The translations under genes were made by a program, and so were the position numbers. The notes under the pieces are model-generated. The model made no database searches. It was not told the origin of the DNA and was given only the letters and a program-made list of their open reading frames with translations. Of a DNA stretch of 64,000 nt, positions 1-11,910 are shown in pieces (position 1 is the stretch's first letter; each line of letters opens with the position of its first letter). This stretch comes from Cinclus cinclus (Eukaryota; Chordata; Aves; Passeriformes; Cinclidae). The stretch covers positions 105,518,181 to 105,582,180 of the forward strand of contig NC_085047.1 in assembly GCF_963662255.1 (NCBI RefSeq), in the 5' to 3' direction.

Positions 1-1500
1 GTCTACTTGAGGGCATTGACCACTTGAGTGTCCTGGTGTGCACAGGGGCACAGCACTGCTATGAAACTCACCTGCAGCACAACTATAACTACAGAGCAAG
101 CACAGTTTTATATCTATATCTATATCTCACTAATCCTTCTCTTGTTACCAAATAATTTACACAAGATTTTCAGAGTCTTGTAGATGGTAAAAGGATCAAA
201 TGTGTAGTTTAAGTAAAGTATCCACAAGTTATTACGTCTTTCCACAATTCTTTTTTTTTTAGCAACAATGTTATTTTAATATTTCTGAAAAAGTACTAGG
301 AGACTAGGAAATACTAAGACTAGGAAATACTTATCATTTCTACTAATACTATCTCTTAATTTCTGATAAAATTAAGCCGTTTAAGACAAATAAATATTGT
401 TGTTAATATTGTAGTCTGCAAGGACTGACTTTATTTTCTTTTAAAAATTGTTTACTTACAAAAAAGTGGAAAGTTTTTAAGAGCTGAATGAAAAGCAATT
501 TTTTTTTTTAGTATATAAATTGCTATTTATTTTTGTCAGGAGTGTCAAGAGTATCTTAAGGAGGAGACACTTTACCTAACATAGACAATGAACCCATACT
601 CCAGCTCTCTGGTAGCAACAGACTAGGTGCTTGTGTCTCAGTGGGTTAGGCTAGCATAACAACTGAAAGATAGGGTAGCACACACAGTTTAAAGACACAT
701 TTCATCTGATTTGAGGGGAAACTGGGCACAGCTCCATGTGTATGTACAGGATAGTCAATATATCTAGAGAACAACTTGTATTTATGCCATCTGCCGAAGA
801 TCATGCATCATGCAAGGTGCTCCAGGTGTGTACAAATCCTTTAACATACCCCTTGATCTCAGAAATGGTGTAGAGTAAACTGTGAGCTAATAAATACATT
901 CAGTTCTAGTATCTGAATGGTTACAGATAGCTATTGATGCGTCAAAGAAATTCTTGGTAACAGATTGAAATTGTGAATTTAACAGACTGGGGTCTGAATG
1001 ATGCCCTGTGAAGCAGGTCAGCTATGAAACCAGAGTCTCTTTTATAAGAATTATAGTTTTAGATGGATTCTCTGGCAGTTCTAAGCTCTTCCTACCTTTC
1101 TTCAACTTTGCAGGTGGTGAATGGACCATGGCTATTTGAAGTGTAGTGAGGAGAGAGCATCTATGTAAAATTAATCTCTGGCAGATGTTTTTGGTTCTTG
1201 AAACTGTTCAGAGGACATATACAAGTATAAATGCTTTTTATATGGACACATGTGTATAGATAGATGCACATTATGTAGTTTCAGGCATATATGAACTGGT
1301 AATTTTATGGTTCCTTTAACATCAACAAAGAGAAAAAAAAAAGTGACATACAGATTCCTACTGAGCTGGCTAATTTTGCATATTTACCTTGAGATGGTCA
1401 ATCATGCAGTGAACCTTAATATTCACACTCTTGGGCAGTTTAATATTTGACACTGAGTGTAAGTGGAAGTAGAAAGCCTGGTGTAAGTGTGGACATATAC
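1..1500. other. A+T-rich DNA without a recognised gene
   Basis: No open frame of note and no recognisable repeat family. It holds a short TATATC microsatellite at about 109-127, a T run near 249-260 and a small direct duplication of AGACTAGGAAATACT-like sequence around 300-330. A pyrimidine-rich tract ending in CAG at about 1113 looks like a splice acceptor, but no exon could be supported behind it. Confidence 0.6.
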
Positions 1501-1832
1501 CATAGAATCAAAGAATATTAAGGTTGGAAAAGACCTTTAGGAATATAAGTCAACTGTCAGCTTAGCACCATCATCATATTTGCTGTCAAATCTTTTCTCA
1601 AGTGCTATACCCACACCTTTTCTGAATATTTGTGGTGATGGTGACTCCTTCATATCCCTGGGAAATCTGTTCCAGTGCTTTACAAACGTTTCTGTGAAGA
1701 TTTTCTTCACAATATCCAATCTAAGCCTCCCTTGGCACAACTTAGGGCCATTTTCTCTCATCCTGTCACTCGTTACTTGGGAGAAGAGACCAATACTCAC
1801 CTCAGAATAACCTCCTTATAGATAGCAACATG
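1501..1832 (-). mobile_element. CR1 LINE fragment, 3' end
   Basis: The plus strand opens with CATAGAATCAAAGAATATTA, the complement of the CR1 3' tail, followed by the familiar GGTTGGAAAAGACCT block, so the element reads on the minus strand. An open minus frame (1537-1800, 87 codons) still carries the C-terminal end of the CR1 ORF2 reverse-transcriptase protein: SQVTSDRMRENGPKL near the start, then KHWNRFPRDMKESPSPQIF. The copy is 5'-truncated at about 1832, as is usual for target-primed LINE insertion. It is a dead remnant, about 330 bp of a family whose full length is about 4.5 kb. Confidence 0.93.
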
Positions 1833-4800
1833 TGATTTCACATTCCATATCCCTTCCACAGGAGGACTGTGAAATTGTGCACTGCACTTTGTACAGAAAC
1901 GCAAAGACTTAGTTTTGTAGCAGAAACATGACAGTTGTTTTTGGTTTTGTTTTGTGTGTAAGGTGGGTGGGGGGTGTTTCTTTAGGTTTTTTTTTGTTGT
2001 TTTTTTGGGGGAGGATTTTTTTTGTTTTTGTTTGTTTTGTTTGCTTGCTTTGTTGGCTTGTTTGTTTGCTTGTTTTGTTTTGTTTTGTTTTGAGAGGATG
2101 GTCTTGGAGGGACATCACATTCTTTCCAAAAACATTCTTTCCTTGGATTTGGTGAAAATGAAACACGTGGGGTTGAATGTGTCCCAAAATTAAGCTAAAG
2201 CATTAAGAAGCTGTGTCTGTAACTTCTGGTAAGATTGCAATCATTTCTGAGTGCCACCCAAATACCTTTGGCATCATCATAGACCTTCTCTAGACAGCAG
2301 TACAAATTTTTGCGTATGGACAAGTGCAACATAACTTAAAATCCACCAATCTGCAGTGTTGCCTCCTTAACTTTGACAAAAATATTATTAGGGAGCTAGG
2401 GGGAATCTTTGCTTCCCACACGTTCCCTTTTTTATATCTGTGTATTTCAGTGTGTATATATTTGTGTCAATAGATTTAAAATTTTGGTCTTATACAAGTT
2501 GGTGGCAGTTTTGTTACTGAATTGTTTTTTTCTTAATGTGATGGTGACTTCATCCTTTGCAAAAGAGCTCTGGGACCATTTTCCATAAATTTTCCTCCTT
2601 ACGTCCTCCCTCAGCTTTCTAATCTGGTCTCATTTACTCCACTCTAATTCAATCTTTCTGCTGGCTTTAGGATTGTAAATAACATGTCAGAAGATGGAAG
2701 AGTCCTCCTTCCATGGCCTTGTTTTGATCCATTTGTATAAGAGATTTTAGATAGTTTTTGATTTTGTTTTTGGCTTTTTATTCTAGGTTTTTGTATGTTT
2801 TATTTCCTTTAACAAGTTACAGAACAAAACTATATATATGGGAACAAAACTATAGACAGAAATAACTTGCCTTCCACAGTTTCTTACTTACTTTTACCAG
2901 CTCAGTGTTTTTCTAACATACCCTGCTGAAATGGGACAGGGGACAAATATACATTTTTTTTAACAAGTGAGAAAATCCTGTCTGTAGCAATGTCTTTGGG
3001 CACGTCTATCTTAGATGAAATGGACATTAATGGAAAATGTTTTTAACTAAATAGAATTACATTCTTTTAAAATCAGATTATTTATTCATAAAAAAGCCTG
3101 CTGTGATATTTTGACACATAACACTCACAAAATAGCTACCTATTTAGGTGATGTTTAAAATATGGGGTTTATGCTTTTAAAGCTGTGGTGTTGACATTGA
3201 TAAAGCAATGGTGGGAGAGAGTGTTCACTAGGGGATCTCTCTAAGGAGATATCAAGTGGGCATGAGTACCTATAGCTTTGCTGCTTGTCACTTGGTTTCT
3301 GCCAACAAGAAAGATTCTTTGAGTGAAGGGAAGCCAGTGATGTATGGATAAGTTTAATGGGTAAGAAGGTGAAGGGGACATGTGTCTCTTTTTATGGCTT
3401 TGCATACTAAAAAAGCCAACTGTAAATTGCATGCAGGGTGGTGCAGTCTCAGAACATCATAACAGCTTTTCTTAAATGAAACTGCTCCAGGTTTACATCT
3501 CTTTCACTATAAATATCTGTGTCATCTTGTTATGGAAATGTGCATAATAGATAATGTCTGATATGACAATCAAATATGTACCTCCTTTGTTTGAATCTTT
3601 TGGGTATCTCAAATAGAATTCAGCAGATTTCCCTTACCACCAGAACCATAACTGGTTGAGTTACTGCTTTTATACAATATATGCTTTGCAATAGCTGTGC
3701 AATACTCAATCTGTTTTTCAGTCAAGAAAGGAACTTCAGAGGACCTCAAGGCTCATTTAATTGGCTGGATATTCCAGAGAAATTAAAAAAAAAAAGTCCC
3801 CAATTACTGTAGACCATTCTAATTGTTTTTGTTTTAAATAAAAAAATTGTATATTTGAATTCATAGTAATATTATTTAAGACGTTGTAATTCAATAATAT
3901 TAATTTTCTGTAAGTGTATTTAAGGAAAAAGGGAAAATCATGTTCAGACACAGGGTTTAATGACTTAATATCCAAAATAGGTATCTGTTCAATGGTCCTT
4001 ATAGAATAGCTTGCTCCAATGCCATTCGACTAGAACAGGTCTGTAATAGGCCATTTCTCATCAACAAGTCAGAAAACTTCTTTCTTCAATAACATTTTGA
4101 AGTTTCATATTGTTGTCCTGTACACTCCTCAGATTTTAGCATGCAAGGTCCATCGCATCAGACATGCAAATGCAGAGTTACTTAGCATGGCCAAGAAGAA
4201 CCCTTTATCTTTTTTTTTATAACAGAGGCAATCATTTTACTACTTATCATTTCTGAACTTTAGCCATGCATCCTAGAGTCCTCATAAAATCCTGACATTC
4301 CATGCTCTGCTTGACAGATAATGTTAACCCAGCTCCTTCCTCCTCATGTCAAAATTACTGGAGGGAAAGTGCAGAACAATGAAAATACAGCTCCATCAGG
4401 AGGAAAGCAGGACATCATTGTTAATTTCTTTTCAGTACCAAACCATTAGCTTCCACCCCTTGCAAAGATCTGCATGCATCTAGCAATTGTATAACAAGCT
4501 CTTGCAAAGTACAGGAAGGGTGACAAACTTCATTTTAGCATCAAGGATGTAGTCTGATGGATATGCAGGTAATAAAATAATTCTGCAGGTTTGTTGCTTC
4601 CCTTACTCTCCCCAGTTTTCTTATTTCTGCATATGGATTATAGAGATTTGTCTTACAGTGTCTGCCTATTCTCATTCCTGATTTTGGGGCCAAGGTGTTA
4701 ACACTTATTCTAATTTTATTTTATACCCTTCTTCACTTTAGTAGAAGGGGTATTCCAGATTTTGTAAAACGGTTCATAATTATTTAAGTAATGTAACTTA

Positions 4801-5174
4801 GCTCAAATTAGTGAGTCTGTACCCTGAATTCATCATCAGAGTGGAGTGCTAATTATGCAGAATATAAAGGAGATGAAGAAAAGCAGGAGTAAAGGCCAGA
4901 ATTTTCAGTCATTTTGTATTGTTCAGCAATTTGCAATCATTGTTTTAACTTAGACAACTGAGAGCTCAGAATAATTTTGGAGGTTATGACCAGAGTCTTC
5001 AAAGATGAAAATAGACTGTTGCTTATTTTCTTTGCCTTGATATTTCAAACATCTGGTCCTTCTGTACTTTATACTTGACTTTTTTTAAACTGAGATTTGG
5101 ATGAAATTCTTTTTGTGTGGGAACATGTTTCAAGTAAGCAAAACTACATAAGACTGAAAGGAACATGACTGGAT
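1833..5174. other. A+T-rich DNA without a recognised gene
   Basis: Apart from the G/T-rich low-complexity stretch listed separately, I see no repeat family and no gene. Open frames over the G/T stretch (for example 1928-2155) are composition artefacts. The rest is unremarkable A+T-rich sequence. Confidence 0.55.
1934..2092. repeat. G/T-rich low-complexity stretch
   Basis: Almost only G and T on the plus strand for about 160 bases, with TTTG and TTTTG units at the end (about 2023-2092) and a G-rich part at 1961-1976. The complementary strand is C/A-rich. Spurious reading frames rich in Phe/Leu/Cys or Lys/Thr/Gln arise here. Confidence 0.85.
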
Positions 5175-5192
5175 AGAGAGAGAGAGAGAGAG

Positions 5193-5251
<59 letters not shown>

Positions 5252-5318
5252 AAAAGAAAGAAAGAAAGAAAGAAAGAGAAAGAAAGAAAAAAGAAAGAAA
5301 GAAAGAAAAAAGAAAGAG

Positions 5319-5377
<59 letters not shown>

Positions 5378-5649
5378 GAAAGAAAGAAAAAAGAAAGAAA
5401 GAAAGAAAAAAGAAAGAAAGAGAGAAAGAAAGAGAAAGAAAGAGAGAAGGAAAGAGAGGAAAAAAGAGGAAGAAAGAAGGAAAGAGAGAAAGAAAGAAAG
5501 AAGGGAAGAGAGAAGGAAAGAGAGAAGGAAAGAGAGAAAGAAAGAAGGAGAGAGAGAGAAAGAAAGAGAGAGAGAAAGAGAGAAAGAGAGAAAAAGAGAA
5601 AGAGAGAGAGAGAGAAAGAGAGAAAGAGAGAAAGAGAGAAAGAGAGAAA
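5175..5649. repeat. Long purine tract, (GAAA)n/(GA)n
   Basis: 475 bases on the plus strand without a single pyrimidine. It begins as (GA)n, becomes (GAAA)n, then an irregular mixture of GAAA, GGAA and GA units. Internal blocks are duplicated at a spacing of 100 bp: 5271-5317 is identical to 5371-5417. Such homopurine tracts with mirror symmetry can adopt triplex (H-DNA) structure. This is known for the class and was not tested here. Confidence 0.97.
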
Positions 5650-5688
<39 letters not shown>

Positions 5689-5690
5689 AG
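5647..5690. repeat. (AAAT)n microsatellite
   Basis: About ten and a half copies of AAAT, directly continuing the purine tract on its right side. Confidence 0.95.
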
Positions 5691-5734
5691 TTAATCTTAG
5701 AGAGCCCTAACTGTTTTCATTAGAAATGCTCTAA

Positions 5735-6675
5735 AGAACTGTGTACTGTGTTTACGGGGAGAGGTTTTGCAGGCCGGAGTGCTGCAGGGGTGACTTCTTT
5801 GAGAAGTCATACCAATCCAGTTTCAGCCAGTTTCAAGATGGACCCATCACTGGCCAAAGCTGAGTAAAACAGTGATGGTGATAGTACCTCTGCAACTTCC
5901 TATTTAAGAAAGAGTGGAAAAGAGCAGCTGGGAGAGAGGAAGAATATGAGCAAAACACCCCTACAGACACAATGACTGGTAGAGAAGTAGAGGATGGGTG
6001 TGCTGAAGGCACTGGAGTGAAGAAATTCTGGGAGTCCCTGGAGAAAACTATGGGGATGCTGGTTGTGCCCTGCAGATGGTGGAGCAGATATCCACCTGCA
6101 GGCTGTGGATGTGTCCTGAAAGAACCTGGAGCCCATGGAAAGCCAACTGGAGCAGGTTCCTGACAGGACTTGAAGCCTGTGGAGAGGAACTGGACAATAC
6201 TTTCTGGCAGGACCTGTTACCCCTGTACCTAAAGGACAACACCCTGTGGAAAGGACCCACGATGTAGCATTTCTTGAGGAAATGGCCTGCATTGGAGTAA
6301 TTTGTGAAGAACATATCCTGTGGGTGGGACCTCTCACTGGATCAGGGGAGCAGCACAAAGAGAAAGGAATGGTGGAGTCAAGGTGGTATTAATGGAGTGC
6401 AATCCCCATTTCTGTCCCTCTTTGCTGCCTGGGGAGGAGGACATAAAAGAGGTAGGAATAAATTCACTCTAGGAGGGAGAGAATGGTAGGGGGAAGGTGG
6501 TTGGGGTTTTTCTTTTGTTTCGTTCTTATTTCTCACTATTTTGATCAGTTATTTATTAGCAATTTATTGAATTATTTTCCCCAAGTCAAGTCTGTCTTGC
6601 TCATGTACATAATCTCCTTGTATTTTTCACCACAATTTTCAAGGCTGCTTGTGTTTTCTCTGTGTTAACAGGTTT
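5735..6675 (+). mobile_element. Degenerate avian ERVL-like LTR (solo)
   Basis: About 0.94 kb matches my memory of a common bird ERVL-class LTR in order and spacing. The matching blocks are: GATGGACCCATCACTGGCCA at about 5838; a TATA-like TATTTAAGAA at 5901-5910; a series of GGAGCAGATATCCACCTGCA / GGACCTGTTACCC / GTGGAAAGGACCC segments at 6080-6270; GCTGCCTGGGGAGGAGGACA near 6424; and TTTTCCCCAAGTCAAGTCTG near 6575. No internal retroviral genes flank it, so it is read as a solo LTR. The expected terminal dinucleotides and target duplication could not be placed, so both ends are approximate. The poly(A) signal expected near 6555 appears mutated. Open frames here on either strand (such as 5900-6358 minus) are not genes. 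Confidence 0.8.
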
Positions 6676-8120
6676 CAGCCCACGGAGAACATACCAATTC
6701 ATTGTCCTTATAGTCCCTTCTTGATGACTCTTCAGTATCACATTTTGATTCTTATCTCCTCCATTCTTTTAGGGACCCAGGCTTACACTTAGAAAACAAT
6801 TTGGAAATAAGATTGTTTCTTCTCTGCCGCATTGACAAATTATCTCAAAACCCAAGATGACAACACTGATACCATCTATCACACAGCAGCTCAACTTGCA
6901 TTATACACATGTATTATTTAATTATATATATAAAACTGTATAAAATTGCATGTAGGTTGTATCGTAAATGTATGCATCTGTAACAAAGTCATCATATTCA
7001 TCCTGACTAGGAGACCACTGTACACCAGTGAGTTAGTGATCCACATGGAAGTTGACATGAGTGTGACCAAGCCTGTGCTGGGCTTGTATTGTACTTCACT
7101 GTACATGTGTTGTAAATGCATTATCTTTCAAGAACGAACTCCAGTGACTGAAATGGGAGAATTTTCTATGAATGGGGTCTGCCCAATGTGCTGTATATGG
7201 ATTGAAGATCCACGAGAAGCAAAAACACCTGTAGTTCTATAGAGATTTCAGATTATCCATACTATTATGTCCTTGTGGTGCAAGCTCTAATAAATTGGCT
7301 TTTCTGAATATCATTCTTACTGAGATCTTAACAGACGAGCACCTCCGGGAGCAAAACAGAGCTAAATTTGGGATTAGAGTCTCACGTCAGAACATATCCT
7401 GGAATAATGTTCAAAAGGTAAGGTGAATCTGGTAGACTGTCCTTGATAACACATGGTTAAAGTTATTACAATTGCAGATTGCATTTACAGATGCAAAATG
7501 CAATTCTCAGGACACAGAAATGTTTTTTCTTGAGTGACTGCATATGTATGTAGCTTTTAATTGACATGGCAATCCACACAGAACCTGAGCGCATTTTTTC
7601 TTTTCCACCATTTTTGAGCACCAGGAAATCATTTGGCCCTAAGAAAATACAGGAGCCATGTTGCAGCTGTTTGAAGCATTTTCCCATTAAATGTAATGGC
7701 ACTAAAGTGGAAGTGCCAAGGGCCATTATGCACTGACAGTATAGTCAAGAAAAGTACCCACCTGCAGAAAACGTGCAGCAAAGTAGAAACAGAGCAATGA
7801 AATAACCATGAAAGCAGTTGGAGCCTCAGGACAAGAAAAACAAGTGATTTTCTGCAATGCTTGACAACAAAAGGAGAGATATGAACAGTTATTTGGGCTT
7901 TCAGAGTTACAAGTGTAGTATGAGTGAGCTGTATTGCCTTTGGCATAGATCCCTGATCCCACTGCAGTGTTCTCTTCCTTTCTGGAAAGCCAGGTCTCCC
8001 CAAAAGCCATCATAGCCTTATCAGGAGAAATAAGAACTGATCACAATGTGCTCCATGCCTCAGCTCTTAGTGCAATAAGAAAACTCCCTAAAAATAGTAA
8101 AATCTGGAAAAAAAAACCCA

Positions 8121-8160
8121 AAAACAAACAAACAAACAAACAACAACAACAACAACAAAC
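8121..8160. repeat. (CAAA)n/(CAA)n microsatellite
   Basis: About five CAAA units followed by about six CAA units. Confidence 0.9.
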
Positions 8161-8284
8161 CAATGTGCAAAGCCAAAACATCAAGTTTTATCTTTAAAGC
8201 ATTAGTGAATAGAAAGAGTTATTGAAAGTTAAGATGCCTTATTAATGTTCTAGCTCCTGCTTTACATAGTACATTAGTTGTAGG

Positions 8285-8318
8285 ACTGTGTGACCTCCTG
8301 TGTGGAGGTCAGGACAGT
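8285..8318. other. Short inverted repeat (hairpin)
   Basis: TGACCTCC (8291-8298) pairs perfectly with GGAGGTCA (8304-8311) across a 5-nt loop. After a small internal mismatch the stem continues with ACTGT (8285-8289) against ACAGT (8314-8318). No function is assigned. Confidence 0.6.
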
Positions 8319-9260
8319 AGCTAAATCTGAAGTGTTACTCTTCAATACAGCGTCAGATGGAAAAAGAGGCAGACTTTGGTTTTGGTTGCCACATTTCAAG
8401 TGTATTCTATCTGTCCTTGTATTGTTGATTTGTGATATGAAAATGTCCTACATGTTCAAGCACAGGGCTATAGAAGGCAGAACACAGAATAAGTAGTAGC
8501 TTAGAGTACAGCTAAAGAGAAAAAACTATCAGTTTATATAGTTTTAAGTTTCTTTCTGGGTAATAATGCAGGTGCAAGGAATGGAAACTGCATGAATAAA
8601 TACTTAACTAAAACAGAGACTAAATTTTCCTCAGTCCTGCTTAGAGCAAAACCTGATTTTTGTCCTTAACTGTAGCATAGTGAATTAACAGAATTTTAGT
8701 AGATCAATCATATTGTTCTACCAGTTTGAATTTCTTATTAATTTAATTACCACCACTTGAGTCACACAATAGACTTCTCTAGCATCAGTGAGCTTTGTCT
8801 TCCACTGGTCCCAAACATGTTGTCATGTGCACAAGGGGAGAAGTGCCACATGATGACTCAATTTAAAAAAAAACAAAAAAACAAAAAACCCCGAATCCTT
8901 CTTATTTCTCCTAGATTTTCTTCAGTAACGTTTTAACATATGGACCTTGAATTCATCAAGTCTTCAAGTCGATTAAAAGGTACAATTAATTTGCCTGATT
9001 AGCTGAATATTTGTTTTGAAAAGTATATTTTGCGTGATTTAGAATCACAGTGTCTCATTATTAGTACTTCGTATTATCATCAGATCATAGTAGCTTTTGC
9101 TTTCCACTTTTCTCACTTAATCTACCTGTTTTCTCTCCTCTTAAATACTGCTTTTTCTCTATGGTTTATATCTGGTTAAGCTTCCATTTCAGATTACTTT
9201 GCCAAGCTCAGTCACCTATACCTGTGCAATGAACATCAATGGTCTCTGGTGTCTACTCAG

Positions 9261-9293
<33 letters not shown>
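9261..9293. repeat. (ATT)n microsatellite
   Basis: Eleven uninterrupted copies of ATT. Confidence 0.93.
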
Positions 9294-9294
<1 letters not shown>

Positions 9295-10130
9295 CAGCTT
9301 CTTACTTAATTCTCCCCTAATCTCAATCATGATTTTTCCTTCTTTTCTTCTTCTATTCTTTCAGGGAAAAAAAAAAAAGCATCAATGAGACATAATTAAA
9401 TCCCAAACATTGTTTAAAAATGTGCAAATGAAAGACTACCTATTAAGACTACCTATCTGATACTCAGATGTCAATCCATAGAAGTGAATTGTAGGGAGAC
9501 AAAACTCCTTCAGAACTGCATGTCTTTAGCAATGCATTACTACAACAGCAGGGGGCCAAAAAAGAACTTGGCAGTAAGCAGAAAAATCTGCTGCAAAATA
9601 ATTTTATGGCTAAAGTTCAAGGTTAAAAAATATTATAAACAAAAAACTACATGCATTGACTAGGATTTTTGCCATGTTTTCTGAGTGCTACCGTATGCTT
9701 TATGTCAATGGCCAATGACAGCAGCTGAGTAGTTGAGTTTGGAGTAAGGAATTGAAATGCAAACTATCGTAAATATAAAATACTAAGCCCAATCATGGTT
9801 CTCAGGAAAAGAATTTGAAAAAGCAGTTGAAACATAGAATTTGTTTTTGGAGAAAAGACTGCATATCCATGAAGCTCCCAGTGCACTTTTGCAGCCCACT
9901 GTACTGTGTGTGTGTTCCTGTGATCTGAGGACAGTGGGAATGACCCAGACAGCCTTTGCCTTCGGCTTGTGAGGCTGCTCCTGGATTCAAGTCATTTGAA
10001 GTTAATGGGGTTCAGGTGCTGATGGAGGTGTCTCTTTCTGATCCCTACCTTAGATCTGAGCTGCTCTGAGGAACAAGTCTGCCAGCGGAAATCCTGGGTT
10101 ACAAGCAGCTCTTTGTTCTCCCTGTTTCAG

Positions 10131-10177
10131 TTCACCCAGAATGCTACATGAGAGAAGCAGGGGCACTACTGGAGTCA
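10131..10177 (+). other. Exon-like segment with splice-site consensus
   Basis: A strong polypyrimidine tract with CAG (CTTTGTTCTCCCTGTTTCAG, ending at 10130) precedes 47 bases that end at a donor-like TCA|GTAAGAAA at 10177/10178. One frame stays open across the segment and would read HPECYMREAGALLES. I do not recognise the peptide, and a match this short to splice consensus occurs often by chance. It is listed only as a candidate. Confidence 0.15.
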
Positions 10178-11474
10178 GTAAGAAACCTGGTTGTGTTCAG
10201 TCCTGTGTGATGAGGAATTATGTTACATTCAGTTTGAGAAGTGACACTTCTGAAAATCAGCACATCCTCCCTATTGATTCTACATTTCAGTTTAACATCT
10301 TTAAACTTAAATTTCTGAAAGATATTGATTCTAAATGATTGCACAATTAATGACTGTACAGCTCAGCAATACAAAAAGATAAGCTGCAAAAGAGGAGTGC
10401 GATCTAATCTCTCACAGAACAATTTGAGCAAGATTAAAACTAGGCTGCACTTTTCCATTCTCAAGAATTTCTTAAGAATTGAGTTGCCTGTAACTGTTGT
10501 AACTTTTTGTTAATCCACAGAGTGAAAATATTTTTATACACTCAAACCATAATTCAGCTTTATATTCAAGCATATAATTAATTTACATTCTCATTAAAGG
10601 ATTATGTGTGTACTTAATGTTAAGTAGCTGTTTAAGTAGCAAGGAAAGAACAGGTACAAAACTAGAATGAAAAAAAAAGCAAGTTTTTTTTAACAAAAAC
10701 GTATAAATAATGAAACCTTCTGCCACAAGACATTACACTTTAGATATTTTTCCTACATATAATATCAAAGAAAGTCTAGATAAGCTAAGTAGGAAAAATG
10801 CATGTAAGGTTGTTTTTAATATTTTAATCAAAATACGCAATAAAAATATTCCTACTGAACCTCAATGTTCTGCAGTCAAAACCTATATACATTGAGGAAG
10901 TTCTATGCCATGCTTACCCTGTTCTTATATCCTGCCCTGAGCATCTTTTGGCCACAGCCAAAAACTCTGGAGCTACCAGGATTGTTACATTAGTGAGCTA
11001 TTTGGCCCTGAGAGGGACACAACATTACCCTTCTGTTCTAGTACTAGTGCTTTGATTAGTCACCTGCACAGATAGCTGGAGAAATAAAAACCCCTGCCAT
11101 TGTCTACAGGAGACATTTAATTTAGTCTTCTTAGTCACTGCTTTTACTCATGTGGTTGAAGAAAGTCACATAGCATCTCACCTAACTTTAGAAATTATTC
11201 TATTTAACTGATCTTACCATTAATTTTCTTTTATTGCTGTATTTTTCCTTATATAGATTATTTGAATGCGTTCAAGGGATGACGATGCATTCTTCATAGG
11301 CAGAGGAAGATATACTGCATTTGTGATCTTGTACATTTGTTCTCCCCGAAATGCATGACAGCATAGTGCCGTGGATAATTATTTGTAAATGTAAAAATAT
11401 TTCTGTATAAGGTTTATTGTGCCTGCTGTACTTTTCCTTAGGCTCCTTTTTCACTTTTCTGAACTGTGTAAACA

Positions 11475-11910
11475 GAATCACAGACAGGCAGCCTGTGTAG
11501 TTGGAAAGGATTTCTGGAGGTCACCTGGCCCAACCTCCTTCTTAAGTAGGGCCATCTAGGGCTAAATGCCCAGGGTTAAATATATCTGGATAAATTTTTA
11601 ACATCTCCAAGAACGGAGACCTCACAAATTCTCTGTGCATCTTGTGCCAGGACTCAGTCACCCTCCCACTGAAGGATTGGTTCCTGATGTTCAGAGGGAT
11701 CCTCCTGTGTTTAATTTTGGGCACCTTAGGAGTTTGGCCCCATCCATCCTCTTTTCACCCTCTCTGCAGGCATTTATGCACATTAAGATTCTCCTGAGCC
11801 TTCTCTTCTCCAGGCTGAGCAGTCTCAGCTTTCCCAGCTCTTCCTCATCTGGGAGGTGCTCCAATCTATTAATGTGCTCAGGGACTCTGTCTTGGACAAT
11901 CTCCAGCAAA
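11475..11910 (-). mobile_element. CR1 LINE fragment, 3' part
   Basis: Begins with GAATCACAGACAGGCAGCCT and GGAAAGGATTTCTGGAGGTC, the complement of a CR1 3' end, and runs about 435 bp. A minus-strand frame (11691-11909) retains ORF2 C-terminal sequence: NRLEHLPDEEELGKLRLLSL followed by EKRRLRRILMCINACREGEK. The element is 5'-truncated at about 11910. Its tail differs from the copy at 1.5 kb, so it belongs to another CR1 subfamily. Confidence 0.93.

Larger units (their letters stand above)
6676..11474. other. A+T-rich DNA without a recognised gene
   Basis: No repeat family or coding gene could be supported. The interval contains short A/C-rich and (ATT)n tracts, a hairpin at 8285-8318 and an exon-like 47-nt segment at 10131-10177, all listed separately. 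Open frames here (for example 6946-7242, 7629-8003) show no family motif. Confidence 0.5.

Noticed and set aside
1081..1148. Acceptor-like CTTTGCAG followed by an 11-codon frame ending in TAG
   Set aside because: The same problem: splice-like signals alone are too common to support an exon.
1928..2193. Hydrophobic membrane-like frames on the plus strand
   Set aside because: They arise from the G/T-rich low-complexity stretch. Phe/Leu/Cys/Val richness is compositional.
5900..6358. 152-codon minus-strand open frame
   Set aside because: It lies entirely within the ERVL-like LTR and runs antisense to it.
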